Assembly: GCA_018901125.1 (NCBI GenBank)
Contig: JAHIFE010000038.1
Location: 1 to 43,505, forward strand
Reading direction: 5' to 3'
From: Pseudomonadota bacterium
Lineage (GTDB): Bacteria; Desulfobacterota; Desulfobacteria; Desulfobacterales; RPRI01
Length of the DNA: 43,505 bases
Numbering within the stretch: the stretch's first letter is position 1; each line of letters opens with the position of its first letter. The notes under the pieces are model-generated. The model searched no databases, was not told the DNA's origin, and was given only the letters and a program-made list of their open reading frames with translations. Position numbers and translations under genes: made by a program. Positions 8,766 through 16,594 of this stretch are shown in pieces.

Positions 8766-9596
8766 TTATCTGATCGTTTTATGGATTGGGATCTTAACTT
8801 TTAATTTCATAAAAAACAACCGAATACATAAGAACGTCAGACAGATAAAAGCACAAATCACCATCACTGTAGCAGCATGTTCCCAAAAAAGATTTCCGCT
8901 TTTTTTAAATCCGCCATTTAAGAATGGAACCCCCAGCGTTATAAGCCAGTACCAGATCATAGGAATCAAAATGTTTAAAGCCCGGTATTCTGCAAATGGC
9001 TGCAAAGACGTTTTGGCCTGTTCTGTTTTCTTTTTTACTGCTTTGAGTTGATATTTACGAAGAATCAATTGAACCGCAAAATAGGCACCATAAAGACAGG
9101 ACACATAAATAAAGATTCCTGCGGTCAGATGAATACGAGATGGTGTAAACCATCCTATATTAATCCGGGATTCATATAAATAAATGGATAAGATGATTCT
9201 AAAAGCGTTTATAACAAGCGTTATGACATACGAACCAGTCAGGCTGAAAAAAAACCATAAGAACTTTTCCTTATTATTATATAAGCAATGGGTTCCGTAA
9301 AAGGCAATCATGCAGAAAGAGATGATCATAAAATTTACACCTGCACAAGCGGGTGCTATGACAATGCTGTGTTTACGACAGATAAACCCCTGATCTTTTT
9401 CCAGTTCAAAATCAACCGGCAAAACCATTTCCACCAGACCTGCCGTCGGAGCCAGAATCCAAACCAGATCATTCGCATCCGCATGGCTGTAATGATATTT
9501 AAGACCAAAAGCGATAACCAGTGCAATTGCAAAAAAAACAAGATTTTGCGGAAGAAAATATCTTTTTAAAAAAATCTCTTTCATAATTTTATCCAT
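8766..9596 (-). CDS. xrtK: Exosortase (XrtK-like)
   Basis: A 276-residue polytopic membrane protein with the exosortase/archaeosortase catalytic triad in order: C84 (APACAGVNFM), R133 (NAFRIILS) and H156 (RIHLTAGIF), all in or next to hydrophobic helices. Exosortases cleave and probably transfer proteins bearing a C-terminal PEP-CTERM-type signal at the membrane. The protein encoded immediately upstream (9723-11747) carries such a signal, so the two form a likely enzyme-substrate pair. I attach the K subtype because of this dedicated-partner layout next to a CreBC system; the subtype is less certain than the family. The start may instead be the ATG at 9584. Confidence 0.75.
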   Translation of the reverse strand: MDKIMKEIFLKRYFLPQNLVFFAIALVIAFGLKYHYSHADANDLVWILAPTAGLVEMVLPVDFELEKDQGFICRKHSIVIAPACAGVNFMIISFCMIAFYGTHCLYNNKEKFLWFFFSLTGSYVITLVINAFRIILSIYLYESRINIGWFTPSRIHLTAGIFIYVSCLYGAYFAVQLILRKYQLKAVKKKTEQAKTSLQPFAEYRALNILIPMIWYWLITLGVPFLNGGFKKSGNLFWEHAATVMVICAFICLTFLCIRLFFMKLKVKIPIHKTIR

Positions 9597-9619
9597 AAGG
9601 GTTCAAGGCTTCGAGGATT

Positions 9620-9682
9620 CCAGGGTTCGAGAGCAATAATGAAAAGGGTTTCCTTTGATTACTTGGCCTCTCGATTCCCTGG
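9620..9682. repeat. Inverted repeat between exosortase and VIT/vWA genes
   Basis: CCAGGGTTCGAGAG at 9620-9633 pairs with CTCTCGATTCCCTGG at 9668-9682 (one extra base in the right arm), loop about 34 bases. It could attenuate read-through between the two genes; no U-tract follows. Confidence 0.4.
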
Positions 9683-9722
9683 ACTCTCAGGCCATCGGCT
9701 TTACTCGATGGCGGTTGATAAT

Positions 9723-11747
9723 TTAATGTTTTCTAAAATCAGGTTTTGTCAACAGTACTTTTTTAAACATAGAAACACCGCCCGCAATAAAGGCAAACGC
9801 TATAATCAGGATCAATATATCCGGCTCCGGGACACTGGCCATGTCGCTGCCTACCGCAAGATTGGAAACATTTTCCGGTAATGGCAGTGGCTGGTCTACA
9901 TCCTTGCTATGTCCCTCAGGATTAACCACAACTTCACGGACTGCTACAAAAGAAGTGTTTGCAGTAAGCAGATTGTATGAAATCCCCAGAGACGTTACTT
10001 CTGCTTTATTCTCTTCACTGTTTGCATTGAAGTTAAAATCCGAAAGCTGCGCAATACGAGTTCTTGCCCACAAATATCTAAGAGCATGGTTTGTTTCCGA
10101 AGGTTTAGTATCAGATACATTGATTGTTTGCACATATTCTCCCGATCCGCTTTGTCCGCTAATTTCGATAACACCCTCTGCATGATTCCGGTATTTCCCG
10201 AACACAACCACCGGTCTTTTTGCAAATAGATCAGGGATACTTGCCGGTTCTACGTCATATGCGTCAAACCCCCATTTGTTGAGCTCAATGCCGGTTAATA
10301 CAGGAGACTGAATATACTGCCTGAATTTTTCTGCGATTTGATTGGATTCTTCCGGTTTTGTAACAATAAAGGGTTCGCCCAATCCAGCTTTAGCAATGCC
10401 TTCTATCAGATATCGGTTTACACTGCTTCCGATACCGAAAGAAAAAACGTTTGTCCGGTTAAGGTTGTTATGAATCAGATCAAAAACATCCTTTTCAGCA
10501 CTGATATAGCCGTCTGTCACGATTATAATACTTCTTGAAAATGATTCATCCTTGTCAATATCCATGCCCCTTTTTAATGCTGCGTATAACTCCGTGCCGC
10601 CTCCGCCGGATTGCTCATCTATCAATTGTATAGCCTTATCAATATTCTCCTTATTTGCAGGGAATGAATAAGGCGACATTAACTGTGAACAACCCGAAAA
10701 TAATATCACATTAAATTTGTCGGTTGACCGGAGATTTCCGATAAGATTTCTTAGAAGTTGCTTGGAAGTATTTAAAGGAAAACCGTGCATAGAGCCTGAA
10801 ACGTCAACTATAAATATATATTCACGTCCCGGAATATCTTCCGGCAAAACCCGTTCCGGCGGTTGAACCATAAGCAGAAAAAAGTTTTCGTCTTCACCTT
10901 CATAGAGCAAAAGCCCTGATTCAATTTCTTCCCCAGCCAGTCGGTATTTTAAGATATAATCCCGGTTTCCGCCAAAATCTTCCGGGTTTTCCAGGCTGAT
11001 ATCGGCAACGGAATCACTTTCATAGTTAATATTGGTTTTATGCGATGTGCAAACCACTTCCTGAAGCGCAATTCCTGTTGAGACATGTGAATTAATATTA
11101 AAAATCGTATGAGGCAAAGCTCCTTCTTTAAGATAGGGATTTTTAACCCATAGATCGGTTTCAGGCGATTTCGCTTCCACCTGGCTGGAATAGCGGGGCC
11201 CCACAACCGTTGGGTAGACAAATGAATAAATACCGTCTGTAGGCACCAGAAGCTCCGTATACCTTAATTCAACACTGATCGAAGCATCCGGCATAATATT
11301 AGCCACATTCATGGAAAAAACATTGGGTCTCTGCTGTTTTAGCAGAGTTGCGCTTTTACCTTGTCTTTTTGCCGTGTCAAAGGTCTTTTGGGCGGCTTGC
11401 CGTTCTTCAATCTTCGCATTGATTATCTCGTTTCCTATTATCATTTTCATACCGTGAACCGCGGCTCTGGTGGATGCCGGAAAAACATAGCTCGCACTAA
11501 TGGGTTTTGTCCCATTGTTTTTATACTTCTGCGCAACAACCACCTCAGCAATCACGCCCGTAATATTGACTGTCACGTTCGTTTCTTCCAGCGGAAAATT
11601 ATCGACAGAGGAATCACCGTTTTCGACATAAAAATAAGGCGAAAGTGTTTTGTCTTCTTCACCTTCCGCAAACCCTGTTGCGGTAAAACAAAAAACCAAA
11701 AAACCTGAGATTAGAATAATCCAACATCTTTTAAATTTAATACTCAT
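9723..11747 (-). CDS. VIT and vWA domain protein with PEP-CTERM-type sorting signal
   Basis: A 674-residue exported protein. It has a signal peptide (CWIILISGFLVFCFTATGFA) and an inter-alpha-trypsin-inhibitor VIT domain at about residues 35-170 (KYKNNGTKPISASYVFP). A von Willebrand A domain follows at ~308-480 with MIDAS residues DVSGSM (D315), GGGTELYAAL and VTDGY. The C-terminus has VPEPD, one hydrophobic helix (ILILIIAFAFIAGG) and a basic end (FKKVLLTK...FRKH), the layout of a PEP-CTERM sorting signal. The ATG at 11747 is chosen because GGGGGA precedes it; an upstream in-frame ATG at 11798 would push the signal peptide inward. It is the likely sole substrate of the neighbouring exosortase and probably ends up anchored at or beyond the outer membrane. 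Confidence 0.85.
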   Translation of the reverse strand: MSIKFKRCWIILISGFLVFCFTATGFAEGEEDKTLSPYFYVENGDSSVDNFPLEETNVTVNITGVIAEVVVAQKYKNNGTKPISASYVFPASTRAAVHGMKMIIGNEIINAKIEERQAAQKTFDTAKRQGKSATLLKQQRPNVFSMNVANIMPDASISVELRYTELLVPTDGIYSFVYPTVVGPRYSSQVEAKSPETDLWVKNPYLKEGALPHTIFNINSHVSTGIALQEVVCTSHKTNINYESDSVADISLENPEDFGGNRDYILKYRLAGEEIESGLLLYEGEDENFFLLMVQPPERVLPEDIPGREYIFIVDVSGSMHGFPLNTSKQLLRNLIGNLRSTDKFNVILFSGCSQLMSPYSFPANKENIDKAIQLIDEQSGGGGTELYAALKRGMDIDKDESFSRSIIIVTDGYISAEKDVFDLIHNNLNRTNVFSFGIGSSVNRYLIEGIAKAGLGEPFIVTKPEESNQIAEKFRQYIQSPVLTGIELNKWGFDAYDVEPASIPDLFAKRPVVVFGKYRNHAEGVIEISGQSGSGEYVQTINVSDTKPSETNHALRYLWARTRIAQLSDFNFNANSEENKAEVTSLGISYNLLTANTSFVAVREVVVNPEGHSKDVDQPLPLPENVSNLAVGSDMASVPEPDILILIIAFAFIAGGVSMFKKVLLTKPDFRKH

Positions 11748-11949
11748 AATATCCCCCTTTTGTTTGAAAGTTAAAAGCTGCAATTTTGATATTTTCAATT
11801 AATGGGGATTATGGATTTGAAATATGAAATGATTATGAAATGAAAATGAAATTTTGAAGAAAAATTGAGGATACAAAAGTTTAGGGTTTTAATTTTAAAA
11901 CTTACTTATACGGCTGTAAAAATTTATCATGTGCAATGGAAGCCGGGCT

Positions 11950-14900
11950 CTATTCGATATTTGTATTTTTATACCAGTCCTCATCGCCATACATTTCTTT
12001 TACGCATACCGGGCACATGCTATGAGTAAATGAGGCATCAGTGTGAGTTTGAATGTAGACCTCTATCTGGCTCCAATAACCTTTATCGGTACGGATTTTT
12101 TTGCATTTGGAGCAAATAGGCAATAACCCTTTCAGCGTTTTGATATTATTAAGAGCATTTTGAAGTTCCAGGATCAATTCTTCACGTTGTTCTTCAACTT
12201 TTTTGCGTTCAGTGATATCTAAAAGACACCCTATATTTTTGATGGGGACACCTCTATCATCCAATATCGTTTCCCAATAAGATAAGATAACTCGCTCTTC
12301 GCCATCAGTCCGGATAATTCTGAATTCTTTCGGACCGATTTTGTTCCCAGCTTCCATCGCTTGGTATCCTTTTTCAATATAATCTCTGTCATCCGGATGA
12401 ATCCATTGATACAAACGATCTTCGGGATCAACTTTATCCCGGGTAATACCGAAAATCCGGAATAATTCATCGGACCGTTCGAAACGATTTGTTCTTATGT
12501 CATATTCATATGATCCGAGATGCGCAAGCTGCTGGGCTTGGTCTAATAAATTTTTACTCTGCCGGAGTTTTTCCTCTATCTTTTTATGTTCGGTAATATC
12601 TAAAACACTTCCTATGCTTCTAATGGGGGTACCCCTATCATCAAGCATTACTTCTTCATCGCTTAAGAGATACCTCTCTTCGCCATCAGGCCGGATAATT
12701 CTAAATTTCTTTGCACCTGTGCTAAGCCCTGACATAGTATCTTTATAGCCTTTTTCAATAAAATTTTTGTCATCAGGATGAACCCATTTGAACAAAGTCT
12801 CATCAGGAGCAACTTTATCCCTGGTAAGACCGAAAATCCGGAATAATTCATCGGAACGATCGTAGCGTTTGTTAATTATATCCCATTCATAGGAACCGAG
12901 ATGAGCAAGCCTCTGCGCTTGCTCCAACAAATATTGTTTCTGCCGGAGTTCTTCCTCCGCCTTTTTACTTTCGGTGATATCCAAAATGCATCCTACTATT
13001 TTTACCGGGGCGCCTTTATTGTCAAAGCTCACATCTGTAATGGCTGAGATAAATCGCTCTTCACCGTCAGGTCTGACAATCCTAAATTCAACTCTTTCAC
13101 AGCTAATCCCTTCATATAGCAGTTGATAATTATTTTCGACGAAACTTCTGTCATCCGGATGAATCCATCGGGTCAAATTATCTTCGGGATTAACTTCATT
13201 CCTGCTAATACCGAAAATCCGGAATATTTCATCGGATCTTAGGTAGCGATTATTAATTATATCATATTCATATGATCCGAGATGCGCTAGCTGCTGGGCT
13301 TGGTTTAACATGCTTTCATTCTGCCGGAGTTCGTCTTCCGCCAGTTTACGTTCAGTGATATCCAGAACAGACCCTATCATTTTACTTGGCACACCACTAT
13401 CGTCCAAAATTGTTTTGGCATTGGCAGAAACAATCCGCTCTTCGCCGTCAGGCCGGATTATTCTGAATTCAAACAGATCGGTGCTATTTCCTGTTAGCGC
13501 CAGGTTAAACTGCTTTTCCACATTACTACTGTCATCCGGATGTATACATTTGAAAATACGTTTTTCGGCGTTCACTTCATCCCGGTTAATACCTAAAATC
13601 CGGAATAGTTCATTAGACCGTTTGAAGCGGTTTGTTTTTATGTCGTATTCATATGATCCTAAATGTGAAAGCTGCTGGGCTTGGTTTAACAAATATTCAC
13701 TCTGCCTGAGTTCTTCCTCCGCCTTTTTACGTTCGGTGATATCCAAGAGATAACCTGTTCTTTTAATGGGTACACCGCTATCATCAAATGTTATTTCCGC
13801 ATTGGCAGAGACAACCCGCTCTTCGCCGTCAGGCCGGATTATTCTAAATTCAAAGGCCCCTATTTTATGCCCTGATTCCAATAGCTGAAAAAGCTTATCT
13901 AAATGATTTGTATCATCCGGATGAACACATTTGATTATACGTTCTTCAGGATTAACTTCATCCTGGTTAATACCTAAAATCCGAAATAATTCATCGGAGC
14001 GTTCGAAACGATTTCTGCTCATATCAAACTCATATGATCCTATATGCGCAAGTTTCTGAGTTTGTTTTAACAGAATTTCGCTCTGGCGGATCACTTTCTC
14101 AGCCCTTTTACGTTCGGTAATATCCTGAACATATCCTATGAACTTAACTGGCATACCGTTATTGTCCAATATTACTTCCGAATTGGCCGAGGCAACCCTT
14201 TCTTCGCCATCAGGCCGGATTATTCTGAATTCAACCGGCCCCTCGTGATTTCCTGTTAGTGACAGTTTAAACTGCTGTTCTATATAATCCCTGTCATCAG
14301 GATGTATGGTTTTGATTATACGCTCATTGGAAACAACTTCATACCGAGTAATGCCGAAAATCCGATATATTTCATCGGAACGTTCGAATTTATTGCTAAT
14401 CATATCAAATTCATATGATCCAAGATGTGCAAGTCTCTGTGTTTGGTTTAACAGTGCTTCTCTCCGCAGGAGTTTTTCCTCTGTCTTTTTACGTTCGGTA
14501 GTATCAATAAAATAACCTATTATCTTAATTGGTATGCCGCTATCGTCAATTATTATTTCCGCATTGGCAGAGACAATCCGCTCTTCGCCGTCAGGCCGGA
14601 TTATTCTAAATTCAACCAGACCGACTCTATTCCCTGCTAACAGCAGTTTTAACTGCTTTTCCACGTATTCCCTGTCATCCGGATGAATTCTTTTGATTAT
14701 ATCCTCTCTGGAGTCAACTTCATCCCGGTTAAGACCGAAAATCCGGAATAATTCATCGGAACGTTCGTAATCGTTAATATTTATATCCAGTTCGTATGAT
14801 CCAAGATGCGCAAGCTTCTGGGCTTGGTTTAACAAATATTCCCTCCTCCTGAGTTTTTCTTCCGCATTTTTACGTTCGGTAATATCATAAGAGATAACCA

Positions 14901-15390
14901 TTAGAATTGAGTTACCATCTTTATCTTTTATGGGTTGAGCATGAGACCAATACCATCTTTTTTTGCCGAAAAATTCAATGGGGATTTCATAATCAGCTGG
15001 TTGTCCCGTCTCAATAATATTTCGATTTGTTTTCACCAGGTCTTCAGCCATGGGAGATACGAAAATTTCCGTTAGCTTTTTTCCTATAAGACTTTCGGGC
15101 TTATCGCCAATAATCTCAGCTGTTTTCCGGTTCATTAATATGAGCCTTGATTCTCTGTCATAAACATGGATCGGGCTGTTATAAAGATCGATTAGCTGTC
15201 GATATAAGTTATCAGTATTCTGTTCAATCCGTTCAACCTCTTTGAATCCTGTAGTATCCGAACGGATACCATTACCTGCTGTATCTTTTGTCGGATCCGC
15301 ATGCATACGTATTGCTTTTAATTCAATTAATTCTTTTTCTAATTTTTTTACCTTTTGTACCAATTCTTCATAGGTCGGCTTTGTATCCAT
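11950..15390 (-). CDS. Multi-PAS sensor protein with C-terminal cysteine-rich module, no kinase
   Basis: About 1146 residues. A short coiled coil (YEELVQKVKKLEKELIELKA) and one divergent PAS domain are followed by seven closely similar PAS/PAC units of ~130 residues. Each begins LNQAQxLAHLGSYE, contains IHPDD and FRIIRPDGEER, and ends LDITERKKAEEELRQ. There is no histidine kinase, GGDEF, EAL or methyl-accepting domain. The C-terminus is a C-x2-C ... C-x2-C module (LPICSKCKKIR ... SMCPVCVKEMYG), a tail I associate with deltaproteobacterial PAS and receiver proteins, possibly zinc-binding. The ATG at 15390 has GGAGG upstream and is preferred over 15420. It may act as a signalling scaffold or ligand-sensing platform. 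The near-identical units point to recent internal duplication. Confidence 0.85.
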   Translation of the reverse strand: MDTKPTYEELVQKVKKLEKELIELKAIRMHADPTKDTAGNGIRSDTTGFKEVERIEQNTDNLYRQLIDLYNSPIHVYDRESRLILMNRKTAEIIGDKPESLIGKKLTEIFVSPMAEDLVKTNRNIIETGQPADYEIPIEFFGKKRWYWSHAQPIKDKDGNSILMVISYDITERKNAEEKLRRREYLLNQAQKLAHLGSYELDININDYERSDELFRIFGLNRDEVDSREDIIKRIHPDDREYVEKQLKLLLAGNRVGLVEFRIIRPDGEERIVSANAEIIIDDSGIPIKIIGYFIDTTERKKTEEKLLRREALLNQTQRLAHLGSYEFDMISNKFERSDEIYRIFGITRYEVVSNERIIKTIHPDDRDYIEQQFKLSLTGNHEGPVEFRIIRPDGEERVASANSEVILDNNGMPVKFIGYVQDITERKRAEKVIRQSEILLKQTQKLAHIGSYEFDMSRNRFERSDELFRILGINQDEVNPEERIIKCVHPDDTNHLDKLFQLLESGHKIGAFEFRIIRPDGEERVVSANAEITFDDSGVPIKRTGYLLDITERKKAEEELRQSEYLLNQAQQLSHLGSYEYDIKTNRFKRSNELFRILGINRDEVNAEKRIFKCIHPDDSSNVEKQFNLALTGNSTDLFEFRIIRPDGEERIVSANAKTILDDSGVPSKMIGSVLDITERKLAEDELRQNESMLNQAQQLAHLGSYEYDIINNRYLRSDEIFRIFGISRNEVNPEDNLTRWIHPDDRSFVENNYQLLYEGISCERVEFRIVRPDGEERFISAITDVSFDNKGAPVKIVGCILDITESKKAEEELRQKQYLLEQAQRLAHLGSYEWDIINKRYDRSDELFRIFGLTRDKVAPDETLFKWVHPDDKNFIEKGYKDTMSGLSTGAKKFRIIRPDGEERYLLSDEEVMLDDRGTPIRSIGSVLDITEHKKIEEKLRQSKNLLDQAQQLAHLGSYEYDIRTNRFERSDELFRIFGITRDKVDPEDRLYQWIHPDDRDYIEKGYQAMEAGNKIGPKEFRIIRTDGEERVILSYWETILDDRGVPIKNIGCLLDITERKKVEEQREELILELQNALNNIKTLKGLLPICSKCKKIRTDKGYWSQIEVYIQTHTDASFTHSMCPVCVKEMYGDEDWYKNTNIE

Positions 15391-15821
15391 TATAAATCCT
15401 CCAATTGGTGAAAATCTCAATTCAGCTTTTCTGCGTTCCGTTTAACAGTTTGAACGATAGGCTGTATGTCACTTAATATACAAAGGATAATTAATTGATT
15501 ATAAGAATAAGTATTGAATCCAAATGAAATTAATATTTCTATAGGGATTTATTTCATATTTAACCTGCAATTGCGAGCCCATACCCGATACTTGCAGCGG
15601 GGGGCTTCAATTCTTGGTTTAGTGACAATTATTATTTTATATAATTATTAGTGAATAAAGAACATGTTTACCGGGAAGCAGAAAAGGGAGAATGAAATAA
15701 AAAAATTCCTAGTAGGTAATAGTTTATATGAAATTTCTTTGAGTTGTAAAGGTAATTTTAATAAAAAAGATAAACCTTTTAATGGCTTCTAAACTTTTTT
15801 TGCCTTTCTTTTCTCGCGGTT
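15391..15821. other. Gene-free stretch upstream of the multi-PAS gene
   Basis: Holds the GGAGG ribosome binding site of the multi-PAS gene and presumably its promoter, then AT-rich sequence with no convincing reading frame, repeat or hairpin with a T-run. Base composition shifts to GC-rich just after 15,800, where the LapA-domain gene ends. Confidence 0.4.
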
Positions 15822-16322
15822 TCAGGGATTTGGGCTGGGAGTTATGCCTTGAGTTCCACTTTCGATCCTATCTTCCAGTTCACCAATGTATGCGGCGAGG
15901 GTGTTCCCCGACTGTTCTACTGCAGAGCGGAGATCACGATCGAGTTGATCAAGCCTTACCATTAGGGCAGCGCTCGACTCTGCGCCTGAGTTTGCCTGTC
16001 TCTTCAATTCTGCCTCTACGAACTCCCGCAGTTCGGTGAAACGTGAAGTCTCGGCTTGGTTGGCAAGCTCTCGATTGGCATGCAGCTCCCGCGCATGCCG
16101 GCGGGCTTCCAAGAGTACCGACGTCTGCAGATAGATTACAAACACAAGGAACACCGCAGATAGAAAGGCCAGCAGTCCAAGCATCACTAATCCTAGCGGG
16201 GCTTGAATTACAGTAACTCCCAAGGAAAGAGTTGCCGGCGTCGTGAATACGCTCCAGTTGAGCGCGGCAAAAGCGGTAATTGCGACCAGGATAATCAGCA
16301 AAAACAATGTGCGAATCTTCAT
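15822..16322 (-). CDS. LapA-domain (DUF1049-like) membrane protein
   Basis: A 166-residue protein with two N-terminal membrane helices (LFLLIILVAITAFAALNW and LGLVMLGLLAFLSAVFLVFV), spaced as in the LapA family (PF06305), and a long charged, probably coiled-coil cytoplasmic tail (residues ~75-150). The ATG at 16322 is chosen because AAAGGAGG precedes it; an earlier ATG at 16355 has none. LapA proteins pair with LapB in LPS-assembly control in E. coli, but no LapB is nearby, so only the fold-level assignment is made. The gene is visibly richer in G+C than everything around it, which suggests lateral acquisition. Confidence 0.7.
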   Translation of the reverse strand: MKIRTLFLLIILVAITAFAALNWSVFTTPATLSLGVTVIQAPLGLVMLGLLAFLSAVFLVFVIYLQTSVLLEARRHARELHANRELANQAETSRFTELREFVEAELKRQANSGAESSAALMVRLDQLDRDLRSAVEQSGNTLAAYIGELEDRIESGTQGITPSPNP

Positions 16323-16594
16323 ATTGACGAGCCTCCTTTGCAGATTTGCAGGCATGTATACTTATTAGTCTCTTAACACATTTACAAAAAGCAACCATAA
16401 TGGTTCCGTATAGGGTTAAATAGTATGGACAGAGAATATGAAGTTAATTCGGTTCAAGTCCTGAAATTGTTCCAAGATAATGGTTGTTCCGCATATAGCC
16501 AGTGTGTGGCGTTCGTGCCGATATGATATTGCATGTTGCCGTGTCTGTTTCATAATATAGCATCGGCAACAACTGCGTTATCTCCAATTCAAAG

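Noticed and set aside
13310-13753. 147-residue plus-strand frame
   Set aside because: Antisense to the repeated PAS units; the same shadow recurs in each unit.
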